A stretch of DNA of 64,000 nucleotides from Rhizobiales bacterium 63-22 (lineage in GTDB: Bacteria; Pseudomonadota; Alphaproteobacteria; Rhizobiales; Rhizobiaceae). Both the position numbers and the translations under genes were made by a program. This document shows positions 25,479-33,852 of the stretch, piece by piece. The notes under the pieces are model-generated. The model was not told the DNA's origin. It did no database searches and saw only the letters and a program-made list of their open reading frames with translations. Numbering within the stretch: position 1 is the first letter of the stretch; each line of letters starts with the position of its first letter. Location of the stretch: positions 57,134 through 121,133 of the forward strand of contig MKVZ01000016.1 of the NCBI GenBank assembly GCA_001898995.1, given 5' to 3'.

Positions 25479-26876
25479 ATGACCGGTTTCAAGACCGAAA
25501 ACGACGTCTCCCCGGAAGCGATCGCCGTTGCCGAGCTTCCAGCGGCCGTAATTGCGAACCGCATTGCAGACATGCACACCGGCGACGCGGTGGAACTCGT
25601 CAACGAACTGGACGATGACGATGCCGTCGCGGTCGTCGCGCAGCTTTCGCATGACGATGCCGTCCGCCTGCTCGACCAGCCGGAACTGCATCACGCCACC
25701 GAAATCGTCGTGGCCCTGCCGCAGGCGCGTGCCGCTTCCCTGCTGGACGGCATGTCGGCGGACCGCGCCACCGACGTCTTTCAGGAACTGGATGCCGACG
25801 ACCGCGCGCGGCTTTTCCCCATCCTCGCGCCGGAAACCAAAGTCGCGCTGAAGAAGCTCATGGGTTATCCGCCGAATACGGCGGGCAGCCTCATGACCAC
25901 CGAATTCATCGCTGTGCCGTCGAACTGGACCGTGGCCGAGACGCTGGCGCATATCCGCCGCGTCGAGCGCACGCGCGAGACGGTCTATGCGATCTATCTG
26001 GTCGATCCGAAGACGCGCGTGCTTCAGGGCGTGGTGGGCCTGCGCCGCCTCATCATCCGCGAGCCGGACGAGCCGATCCTGTCGATCATCCGCGACGAGG
26101 AGCCGATCATGATTTCGCCGCTCGCCGGACGCGACGAGGTGGCGCGCCTGTTCCGCAAGCACGACCTGCTCGCCGTGCCGGTGGTGGACGAGAGCCGCCA
26201 TATCATCGGCATCGTGACCGTGGACGACGTGCTCGACGCCATAACCGAGGAAGCGAGCGAGGACGCCTATCGCTTCGGCGGCATGGAGGCGCTCGACAAG
26301 CCCTATATGCGCATCAGCTTCGGCGAGATGATCAGGAAGCGCGCCGGATGGCTCGGCATCCTGTTCCTGAGCGAGATGCTCACCGCCAGCGCCATGCAGC
26401 ATTTCGAGACCGAGCTGGAAAAAGCCATCGTGCTGACGCTGTTCATCCCGCTCATCATGTCGTCGGGCGGCAATTCCGGTTCGCAGGCGACTTCGCTCAT
26501 CATCCGCGCGCTGGCCCTGCAGGAGATCAGGCTCAAGGACTGGTGGCGCGTGGCGCTGCGCGAGATTCCCTCCGGGCTGGCGCTCGGCGCCTTTCTCGGC
26601 GTCATCGGCATCATCCGCATCACCATCTGGCAGTTCGCCGGCTTTTACGATTACGGCCCGCACTGGATGCTGATCGCCTTTACCGTCGGAATGGCGCTGG
26701 TCTGCATCGTCACCTTCGGCTCGCTTGCCGGCTCCATGCTGCCTTTCCTGCTGCAAAGGCTGGGTTTCGATCCGGCGAGCGCCTCCGCGCCCTTCGTGGC
26801 GACGCTGGTGGACGTGACGGGGCTGGTGATCTATTTCAGCGTGGCGTTGGTGATCCTGTCGGGCACGCTGCTGTAA
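25479..26876 (+). CDS. mgtE: Magnesium transporter MgtE
   Basis: 465 residues in the standard MgtE order. An N-terminal helical domain of acidic repeats (about 1-130) is followed by a CBS pair (about 130-260) with MTTEFIAVP and IVTVDDVLDAITEEASED. The C-terminal membrane domain has five segments including the pore signature PLIMSSGGNSGSQATSLIIRA. The cytosolic part gates the channel by binding Mg2+. ATG 25479 follows GGAAAGG. The 277-base gap shared with the divergent peptidase gene shows TTGACT at 25275 as a possible -35 but no obvious magnesium riboswitch. Confidence 0.95.
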   Translation: MTGFKTENDVSPEAIAVAELPAAVIANRIADMHTGDAVELVNELDDDDAVAVVAQLSHDDAVRLLDQPELHHATEIVVALPQARAASLLDGMSADRATDVFQELDADDRARLFPILAPETKVALKKLMGYPPNTAGSLMTTEFIAVPSNWTVAETLAHIRRVERTRETVYAIYLVDPKTRVLQGVVGLRRLIIREPDEPILSIIRDEEPIMISPLAGRDEVARLFRKHDLLAVPVVDESRHIIGIVTVDDVLDAITEEASEDAYRFGGMEALDKPYMRISFGEMIRKRAGWLGILFLSEMLTASAMQHFETELEKAIVLTLFIPLIMSSGGNSGSQATSLIIRALALQEIRLKDWWRVALREIPSGLALGAFLGVIGIIRITIWQFAGFYDYGPHWMLIAFTVGMALVCIVTFGSLAGSMLPFLLQRLGFDPASASAPFVATLVDVTGLVIYFSVALVILSGTLL

Positions 26877-26879
26877 TAA

Positions 26880-26908
26880 AAAGGGGCAGTTTCGCGCCGC
26901 CCCTTTCT
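26880..26908 (+). terminator. Intrinsic terminator of mgtE
   Basis: AAGGGGC and GCCCCTT pair, with TTCT following, immediately after the mgtE stop. Confidence 0.75.
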
Positions 26909-26994
26909 AAAACGCGAAAAATCCTGTATGAGCGCCGCATTGATTTTCCGCGCGTTGTTCGGTGCGGCTCCCAACTCATAAAGAAGTGATCCCA

Positions 26995-28818
26995 ATGGAA
27001 TTGCGTAATATCGCTATTATCGCGCACGTCGATCATGGCAAAACCACACTGGTCGACGAACTCCTCAAGCAGTCCGGCTCGTTCCGCGACAACCAGCGCG
27101 TCGCCGAACGCATGATGGACTCCAACGACATCGAAAAGGAACGCGGGATCACCATTCTCGCCAAGGCGACCTCGGTCGTCTGGAAGAACACGCGCATCAA
27201 CATCGTCGATACGCCCGGCCACGCCGATTTCGGCGGCGAGGTGGAGCGCATCCTGTCGATGGTGGACGGCGCGATCGTTCTGGTCGACGCCGCCGAAGGC
27301 CCGATGCCGCAGACCAAGTTCGTGGTCGGCAAGGCGCTGAAGGTGGGGCTGCGCCCCATCGTCGCCATCAACAAGATCGACCGTCCGGACGGCCGCCACG
27401 AGGAAGTGGTGAACGAGGTGTTCGACCTTTTCGCCAATCTCGACGCCACCGACGAGCAGCTCGACTTCCCGATCCTCTACGGTTCGGGCCGTAACGGCTG
27501 GATGGCGCTGAACCCGGAAGGCCCGAAGGACGAAGGCCTCGCGCCGCTGTTCGATCTGGTGCTGAAGCACGTCCCGGCCCCGAAGGTCGGCGAAGGCCCG
27601 TTCCGCATGATCGGCACGATCCTCGAAGCCGATCCGTTCCTCGGCCGCATCATCACCGGCCGCATCCATTCCGGCTCGATCAAGCCCAATCAGGCCGTCA
27701 AGGTTTTGGCGCAGGACGGCTCGCTGCTGGAAAACGGCCGTATCTCCAAGATCCTCGCCTTCCGCGGCATCGAGCGCCAGCCGATCGAGGAAGCGCAGGC
27801 CGGCGACATCGTCGCGATTGCCGGTCTTTCCAAGGGCACCGTCGCCGATACGTTCTGCGATCCGTCGGTGAGCGAGCCGCTGGCGGCGCAGCCGATCGAT
27901 CCGCCGACCGTGACCATGTCCTTCATCGTCAACGACAGCCCCTATGCGGGCACCGAGGGCGACAAGGTGACGAGCCGCGTCATCCGCGACCGGCTGCTCA
28001 AGGAAGCCGAAGGCAATGTGGCGCTCAAGATCGAGGAATCGACCGAGAAGGATTCCTTCTTCGTGTCGGGCCGCGGCGAATTGCAGCTTGCGGTTCTGAT
28101 CGAGAACATGCGCCGCGAGGGCTTCGAGCTTGGCGTCTCGCGTCCGCGCGTCGTCATGAAGGACGGCGAGAACGGTGAGAAGCTGGAGCCGGTCGAGGAA
28201 GTCGTCATCGACGTGGACGAGGAATATTCCGGCACCGTTGTTCAGAAGATGTCGGAGCGCAAGGCCGAGATGGTCGAACTGCGTCCGTCCGGCGGCAACC
28301 GCGTGCGCATGGTGTTCTACGCCCCGACGCGCGGCCTGATCGGCTACCAGTCGGAACTGCTTACCGACACGCGGGGCACGGCGATCATGAACCGCCTGTT
28401 CCACGACTATCAGCCCTATAAGGGCGAGATCGCCGGCCGCACCAACGGCGTGCTGATCTCCAACGATCAGGGCGAGGCGGTTGCCTATGCGCTGTTCAAC
28501 CTTGAGGATCGTGGTCCGATGATCATCGATGCGGGCGTCAAGGTCTATGCCGGCATGATCATCGGCATCCACAGCCGCGACAACGATCTGGAAGTCAACG
28601 TGCTCAAGGGCAAGAAGCTCACCAACATCCGCGCCGCCGGCAAGGACGAGGCCGTGAAGCTCACCCCGCCGATCAAGATGACGCTGGAGCGCGCCCTGTC
28701 GTGGATTCAGGACGACGAGCTGGTGGAAGTGACACCGAAGTCGATCCGCCTGCGCAAGCTCTATCTCGATTCCAACGAGCGCAAGCGCTTCGAGAAGACC
28801 CGCTCCAACGCTGCCTGA
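26995..28818 (+). CDS. typA: Ribosome-associated GTPase TypA/BipA
   Basis: 607-residue translational GTPase. G1 AHVDHGKTTLVDELL, G3 DTPGHADFGGEV and G4 NKIDRPDGR are all present. EF-G-like domains II, III and V and the BipA-specific C-terminal domain follow. It acts in 50S assembly and stress adaptation. ATG 26995 is chosen for the MELRNIAIIAHVDHG start with a weak GAAG upstream. Monocistronic with its own terminator. Confidence 0.97.
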   Translation: MELRNIAIIAHVDHGKTTLVDELLKQSGSFRDNQRVAERMMDSNDIEKERGITILAKATSVVWKNTRINIVDTPGHADFGGEVERILSMVDGAIVLVDAAEGPMPQTKFVVGKALKVGLRPIVAINKIDRPDGRHEEVVNEVFDLFANLDATDEQLDFPILYGSGRNGWMALNPEGPKDEGLAPLFDLVLKHVPAPKVGEGPFRMIGTILEADPFLGRIITGRIHSGSIKPNQAVKVLAQDGSLLENGRISKILAFRGIERQPIEEAQAGDIVAIAGLSKGTVADTFCDPSVSEPLAAQPIDPPTVTMSFIVNDSPYAGTEGDKVTSRVIRDRLLKEAEGNVALKIEESTEKDSFFVSGRGELQLAVLIENMRREGFELGVSRPRVVMKDGENGEKLEPVEEVVIDVDEEYSGTVVQKMSERKAEMVELRPSGGNRVRMVFYAPTRGLIGYQSELLTDTRGTAIMNRLFHDYQPYKGEIAGRTNGVLISNDQGEAVAYALFNLEDRGPMIIDAGVKVYAGMIIGIHSRDNDLEVNVLKGKKLTNIRAAGKDEAVKLTPPIKMTLERALSWIQDDELVEVTPKSIRLRKLYLDSNERKRFEKTRSNAA

Positions 28819-28845
28819 TTGGCCGGCCTGAGTGAAAAGTAATAA

Positions 28846-28877
28846 AAAACGGCGCCTTGGGGCGCCGTTTTCATTTT
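28846..28877. terminator. Bidirectional terminator after typA
   Basis: AAAACGGCGCC (28846-28856) and GGCGCCGTTTT (28861-28871) pair around TTGG. A-rich and T-rich flanks lie between two convergent genes. Confidence 0.92.
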
Positions 28878-28893
28878 TGGGTTCAAGATTGCA

Positions 28894-29277
28894 TCAAAGC
28901 ATCTGAATGAATTCCAGCTTTTCGGCATTCGGACCGGAAATGGTGAAGTAGCGCACGCCGTTCTCCCAGAAGGGCAGCCGGCGCACCTCGCCCTCGATGG
29001 CCGTCAGCCCGGCAGCCGTGAGCGTGCGGAACACCGCGTCGACATCGGTCACGTCGATGGCGATATGGTCGATGGCCCCGGCGAGGCCGGTGGCCGGCCC
29101 TTCCCAGATCTCGACGATCAGGTTTTTCAGCTTCAGGAAGATCACCCGGCTGTCGCCGTTCTGCGTGCGATAGATGGTCTCGAAGCCGAGCCCGGTATAG
29201 AATTTCTCCGAGCCTTCGATATCTTTCGTCGGTATGCCGATATGCTGCAATCCCGTCGCATGATGCGCGATGTTCAT
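28894..29277 (-). CDS. VOC-family protein (glyoxalase I-like)
   Basis: 127 residues: GLQHIGIPTKDIEGSEKFYT opens the first module, and HIAIDVTDVDAVFRTL and GVRYFTISGPNAEKLEFIQ form the second. Ligand-like His, Glu, His and Glu positions are all present, so metal binding is plausible. AGGAGCGAAACGACG precedes the ATG at 29277. It is the third small VOC gene in this window. The substrate is unknown. Confidence 0.85.
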   Translation of the reverse strand: MNIAHHATGLQHIGIPTKDIEGSEKFYTGLGFETIYRTQNGDSRVIFLKLKNLIVEIWEGPATGLAGAIDHIAIDVTDVDAVFRTLTAAGLTAIEGEVRRLPFWENGVRYFTISGPNAEKLEFIQML

Positions 29278-29371
29278 CGTCGTTTCGCTCCTCCCGGCGT
29301 TCCGCCGCGTGACAGGGGTCGTCATGCGCGGCGGAAGATGATAGGCGCTGAGTATCTATCACGGGATCGCC

Positions 29372-29959
29372 ATGCTTACCATCAGCCGCACCGAAACTTT
29401 CGCGCAGGAGATCAGGAAGAGCCGCTTTCTTGCCGTGGCGGCACCTGTCGCGAACGAGGCCGAGGCGAAGGATTTTCTCGTGCGCCATTCCGATCCCGCC
29501 GCCTCGCATAATTGCTGGGCGTGGCGCATGGGGCAGAATTACCGTTTCAGCGACGACGGAGAACCGTCCGGCACCGCAGGCAAGCCCATTCTTCAGGCAA
29601 TCGACGGGCAGCAGCTCGACCGGATCGCCGTGGTGGTGACGCGCTGGTTCGGCGGCATATTGCTCGGCAGCGGCGGGCTGATGCGCGCCTATGGCGGCAC
29701 GGCGGCGACGTGTCTGCGGCAGGCGGAGAAAAATGTCGTGATCCCGGCCATCGGCTTTTCGTTCGCCTGCGATTTTTCCGACCACGCGCTTTTGAAGGTG
29801 CGTCTTACCGCAGTCGATCATGTCGTGATCGCGCGAGAGGACTTCACCGCAAGCGGGGCGGAAATATCCGGAACGATGCCGGTCGCGGCGCGCGATGAAC
29901 TCGTCCGGCTGGTCGGCGATATCACGCGCGGCAAGACGGTTATCCGCTTCGACGATTGA
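29372..29959 (+). CDS. YigZ/IMPACT-family protein
   Basis: 195 residues. The UPF0029/IMPACT N-terminal domain shows KSRFLAVAAPVANEAEAKDF, HNCWAWRMG and SDDGEPSGTAGKPIL. It is followed by RIAVVVTRWFGGILLGSGGL and a short C-terminal domain. YigZ proteins are thought to bind nucleic acid or ribosomes; no enzymatic role is established. Its 3' end overlaps the convergent DUF808 gene by 20 bases. Confidence 0.92.
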   Translation: MLTISRTETFAQEIRKSRFLAVAAPVANEAEAKDFLVRHSDPAASHNCWAWRMGQNYRFSDDGEPSGTAGKPILQAIDGQQLDRIAVVVTRWFGGILLGSGGLMRAYGGTAATCLRQAEKNVVIPAIGFSFACDFSDHALLKVRLTAVDHVVIAREDFTASGAEISGTMPVAARDELVRLVGDITRGKTVIRFDD

Positions 29960-30887
29960 AAAGGCTCTTGCCGAGATGCAGCGCAGCGACGGCGACAAGG
30001 CCGATCAGAACGGCGAGTACGGCTTGCAGGAACGAGGTCGCGATCCAGCGGAGAACGGCGGCGGGCACGCTTTCGCCCGCGGGCAGGCGGGAGACGGCGG
30101 CATGGATGAAGGATTCGACGCCGTGCATACCGAGCGAGGCCAGTCCGTGCACGACAATGCTGCCGCCGACCCAGAGCATGGCCACCGTGCCGGCCGTGCT
30201 GAGGATCTTCAGAAGCAAAGGCATGGCGGCCACCAGTCCCCTGCCGAACTGCTGTCCGAACGTCGAATGGCTGTTGCGCACCAGCGACACACCCATATCG
30301 TCCAGCTTCACGATGATCCCCACCACGCCATAAACCGCGAAGGTGATGACGATGCCGACGGCTGCGAGAATGACGGCCTGTATGTAGAGGCTGGTCGGAT
30401 CGAGGCTCGCCAGCGTCATTGCGATGATCTCGGCGGAAAGGATGAAATCGGTGCGGATCGCGCCTTTGACCGTGCTATCCTCGATCTCGCGTGCCGTGCC
30501 GCCTTTCCTTTCCTCGTGCTCTTCCGCATGAGGAACGAAAAACTCGACCAGCTTTTCCGTCCCCTCGAAGGAAAGATAGACGCCGCCGATCATCAGCAGC
30601 GGCATGATGAGGGCCGGGGCGAAATATTCGAGGACAAGCGCCAGCGGCAGCAGGAAGACGAGCTTGTTGCGCAGCGATCCCTTGGTGATTTTCCAGATCA
30701 CCGGCAGTTCGCGCTCGGGTTTCAGCCCCACCACATATTTGGGCGTGACGGCGGTATCGTCTATGACGATGCCCGCGGCCTTGGCGCTGGCCTTGGCGGT
30801 CTGTCCGGCCACGTCGTCCAGCGAGGCGGCCCCCATTTTCGCGATCGCCGCCACGTCGTCCAGAAGCGCGAACAAGCCGGATGCCAT
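29940..30887 (-). CDS. DUF808 (YedI-like) inner-membrane protein
   Basis: 315 residues with five to seven hydrophobic segments. The N-terminal MASGLFALLDDVAAIAKMGA and GIVIDDTAVTPKYVVGL are diagnostic for DUF808/YedI. The family has no assigned activity. It is convergent and slightly overlapping with the YigZ gene. The 220-base gap to serA contains a weak GTCCG/CGGAC inverted repeat (about 30925-30985) and a TTGACG box at 31023. Confidence 0.9.
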   Translation of the reverse strand: MASGLFALLDDVAAIAKMGAASLDDVAGQTAKASAKAAGIVIDDTAVTPKYVVGLKPERELPVIWKITKGSLRNKLVFLLPLALVLEYFAPALIMPLLMIGGVYLSFEGTEKLVEFFVPHAEEHEERKGGTAREIEDSTVKGAIRTDFILSAEIIAMTLASLDPTSLYIQAVILAAVGIVITFAVYGVVGIIVKLDDMGVSLVRNSHSTFGQQFGRGLVAAMPLLLKILSTAGTVAMLWVGGSIVVHGLASLGMHGVESFIHAAVSRLPAGESVPAAVLRWIATSFLQAVLAVLIGLVAVAALHLGKSLFNRRSG

Positions 30888-31107
30888 ACGGAGCCTTCCC
30901 CTGAATGTCGGTTGGTCCTAAGAGCATGTCCGGCGTAACCATGCAACCGTTTTGCGGGGCGGGAGGGCTCCGGCTCCAAAGCCACATCGGACACGCGCTA
31001 TGCAAAGAGTGATCGATTTTGAATTGACGTCGGCTTTGCGTTCATTCATGTCGTAATCCGACAATCCGCCTTTCTGGCCGCCCCCTCCATCTTGGACACT
31101 CCCGAAA

Positions 31108-32346
31108 ATGACCGAACGCCTCTCCCTCGCACGCGACCGCATTCATGTTCTTCTTCTCGAAGGCATCAGCCATACCGCCGTCGAATATTTCAAAGCCGCC
31201 GGCTACACCAATGTCATCCATCTGCCGAAGGCGCTGGACAAGGACGATCTGGCGAAGATGATCGCCCATGCGCATATCATCGGCATCCGCTCGCGCACCC
31301 AGCTTACCGAAGAGATATTCGCCGCTTCCAACCGCCTGATGGCGGTCGGCTGCTTCTCGGTCGGCACCAATCAGGTCGATCTCAAGGCGGCGCGCAAGCG
31401 CGCCATCCCGGTGTTCAACGCGCCTTTCTCCAACACGCGCTCGGTGGCGGAACTGGTGATCGGCGAGATCGTCATGCTGATGCGCCGCATCTTCCCGCGT
31501 TCCGTCTCCGCCCATGCCGGCGGCTGGGACAAGTCGGCCACCGGCAGCCGTGAGGTGCGCGGCAAGACGCTCGGCATCGTCGGCTACGGCAATATAGGTT
31601 CTCAGGTCGGCAATCTGGCCGAAAGCCTCGGCATGACCGTGCGCTATTTCGACACGTCCGACAAGCTGCAATACGGCAATGTGAAGCCTGCGGCCAGCCT
31701 CGACGAATTGCTCAAGATTTCCGACGTGGTGAGCCTGCATGTCCCGTCGAACAAGTCCACGGCCAAGCTTTTCACCGAGGCGAAGCTGCGCAAGATGAAG
31801 AAGGGCGCTTTCCTCCTCAACAATGCGCGCGGCTCGGTGGTCGATCTGGAAGCGCTGGCGAAGGTTTTGACGGAAGGCCATCTGGCTGGCGCGGCCATCG
31901 ACGTGTTCCCGGTGGAGCCGGCCTCCAATGCCGACAGGTTCGTCTCGCCCTTGCAGGGGCTGGAAAACGTCATCCTCACGCCGCATATCGGCGGCTCGAC
32001 CGAGGAGGCGCAGGAGCGCATCGGCACGGAAGTCGCCCGCAAGCTGGTCGAATATTCCGATGTCGGATCGACGGTCGGTGCGGTGAACTTCCCGCAGGTG
32101 CAGTTGCCGCCGCGCCCGACCGGCACGCGCTTCATGCACGTCCACGAGAACCGTCCCGGCATTCTCAACAATCTGATGGGCATTTTCTCGCGTCATGATA
32201 TCAACATCGCCAGCCAGTTCCTGCAGACGGACGGCGAAGTGGGCTATATCGTCATCGAGGCCGACGGCGTCGGGGGCGCCAGCGAGGAGATCCTCGATGA
32301 GATCCGCGCGGTTCCGGGCACGATCCGCGCGCGCCTGCTTTACTGA
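31108..32346 (+). CDS. serA: D-3-phosphoglycerate dehydrogenase
   Basis: 412 residues, the E. coli-type length. It oxidises 3-phosphoglycerate, the first step of serine synthesis. The NAD-binding loop is GIVGYGNIGSQVGNLAES, the catalytic region includes LTPHIGGSTEEAQ, and a C-terminal ACT domain (about 335-412, HENRPGILNNLMGIFS) suggests serine feedback inhibition. It stands alone; the palindromic element after its stop may be its 3' boundary. Confidence 0.96.
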   Translation: MTERLSLARDRIHVLLLEGISHTAVEYFKAAGYTNVIHLPKALDKDDLAKMIAHAHIIGIRSRTQLTEEIFAASNRLMAVGCFSVGTNQVDLKAARKRAIPVFNAPFSNTRSVAELVIGEIVMLMRRIFPRSVSAHAGGWDKSATGSREVRGKTLGIVGYGNIGSQVGNLAESLGMTVRYFDTSDKLQYGNVKPAASLDELLKISDVVSLHVPSNKSTAKLFTEAKLRKMKKGAFLLNNARGSVVDLEALAKVLTEGHLAGAAIDVFPVEPASNADRFVSPLQGLENVILTPHIGGSTEEAQERIGTEVARKLVEYSDVGSTVGAVNFPQVQLPPRPTGTRFMHVHENRPGILNNLMGIFSRHDINIASQFLQTDGEVGYIVIEADGVGGASEEILDEIRAVPGTIRARLLY

Positions 32347-32349
32347 ACG

Positions 32350-32395
32350 GAGCATTTCCGGGAAAACCGTGTAGCGGTTTTCCGTCCGGAATGTG
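32350..32395. repeat. Extragenic palindrome after serA
   Basis: Outer arms CATTTCCGG and CCGGAATG, with an inner hairpin GGAAAACCG/CGGTTTTCC around TGTAG. It is of the same general style as the other intergenic palindromes here. Confidence 0.65.
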
Positions 32396-32415
32396 TAAAG
32401 ACAAGGGAGACGTCG

Positions 32416-33531
32416 ATGCAACCCATATGGGCTGTCGGTCTGATGACGGGTACCGTGCTGGACGGGAACATCGATGTCGCGCTCCTGAAAACCGATGGCG
32501 AGACGGTGATGGAGTTCGGCGCCTATGCGCTGAAGCCCTATCCGCCTTCCATCCGTGAACTTCTGGAACGGGCGCAGGCCGAGGCTCGCATCTGGAATTT
32601 CGAGGGACAGGAACCGGCTGTCTTTGCGGAAGCCGAGGAGGCGCTGACCCGCGCGCAGTCCGCCGCCGTGCGCGAACTGGTTATGGAAAACGGGCTCTCC
32701 ATGGCCGATATCGGCGTCGTCGGCTTTCATGGCCAGACGGTGCTGCACCGCGCGCCGCAAGGCGGACGGCACGGCGATACCCGCCAGCTTGGCGACGGCG
32801 TTCTGATGAGCGAACTCATTGGTACGAAAGTCGTCTACGATTTCCGCACGGCGGATATCCGCGCCGGCGGGCAGGGCGCGCCGCTCGCGGCGATCTATCA
32901 CGCCGCGCTGCTCGGCACCGCAGGCGGCCATGGCGACATGGCTATCCTCAATCTTGGCGGCGTCGGCAATATTACATGGTGGGACGGCGGTGACACGCTG
33001 GTGGCCTTCGATACCGGGCCGGCCAACGCGCCGATCAACGATTTCGTCAGGGCGCAGGGCCTTGGCGAGATGGATCGCGACGGCCTGATCGCCGCGAGGG
33101 GCAGGGTGGACGAGGCGCGCCTTGGCCAACTGCTGAAACATTCTTATTTTACCAAGCCTTATCCGAAGTCGCTCGACCGTTTCGACTTCACGGCTGCCAT
33201 GGCCGAGGGGCTGAATGCGGAAGACGGTGCCGCCACGCTCACGGCCTTCACGGCGTCGGCGGTCGGCAAGGCGCTCGATATCCTGCCGCATCGCCCGAAG
33301 CGGCTCGCGGTGAGCGGCGGCGGACGCCGTAACCCGACCCTGATGCGGATGATCGGGGAGCGTGCGGCGGTCGAACTCGTGCCGGTCGAAGCGCTTGGCT
33401 GGCGTGGTGACGCGGTCGAGGCCGAATGTTTCGCCTTCCTTGCCGTGCGCGCCCTGCGCGGCCTGCCGATCAGCTTTCCCGGCACCACCGGCGTGCCGCA
33501 TCCGATGACGGGCGGCCGGATCGCGGGATGA
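32416..33531 (+). CDS. anmK: Anhydro-N-acetylmuramic acid kinase
   Basis: 371 residues of the AnmK family. It phosphorylates 1,6-anhydro-MurNAc during cell-wall recycling, yielding MurNAc-6-phosphate. The N-terminal phosphate loop appears as [29 protein letters not shown]-like [13 protein letters not shown] follows, and [14 protein letters not shown] plus [12 protein letters not shown] complete the pattern. The canonical GTSxDG is GTVLDG here, a variant I believe is common in Rhizobiales. It ends 321 bases before the NRPS gene. Confidence 0.94.
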   Translation: MQPIWAVGLMTGTVLDGNIDVALLKTDGETVMEFGAYALKPYPPSIRELLERAQAEARIWNFEGQEPAVFAEAEEALTRAQSAAVRELVMENGLSMADIGVVGFHGQTVLHRAPQGGRHGDTRQLGDGVLMSELIGTKVVYDFRTADIRAGGQGAPLAAIYHAALLGTAGGHGDMAILNLGGVGNITWWDGGDTLVAFDTGPANAPINDFVRAQGLGEMDRDGLIAARGRVDEARLGQLLKHSYFTKPYPKSLDRFDFTAAMAEGLNAEDGAATLTAFTASAVGKALDILPHRPKRLAVSGGGRRNPTLMRMIGERAAVELVPVEALGWRGDAVEAECFAFLAVRALRGLPISFPGTTGVPHPMTGGRIAG

Positions 33532-33852
33532 GCCGCCCCCATATGCGAGATGAAGCTGTCCGGCGACTATCCCGAAAGAGAATCGCCTGATTCATGCCGA
33601 AAGCAATATACTGGACTCTCAGGCCCGAATTTCTTTAATATGAGATGTGATTTATTTACCGTAATGTAAGAATATTTCAATTGCCGAAGCAGGAAGCTGG
33701 GGTCGTTCAATGCCGGTTTGCAACACTCGGCGCAGCAACCGAAGCGAGCGAAAGAATCCGCTTTCTTATTGCCATTATTTTGCGTACTTGCCTAGCTTGG
33801 GGCAGGCCGTGCGCGGCGCGTATGATTGCGCGGTGATACCCGGTTTAGGTCA
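33532..33852 (+). promoter_or_regulatory. AT-rich upstream region of the NRPS operon
   Basis: This gap is visibly more AT-rich than its surroundings around 33620-33690. It contains TTACCGTAATGTAA (33656-33669), a partial inverted repeat that could be a regulator site. No gene is evident. A low-GC promoter patch in a GC-rich genome would also suit silencing by a nucleoid protein, which is inference only. Confidence 0.4.
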
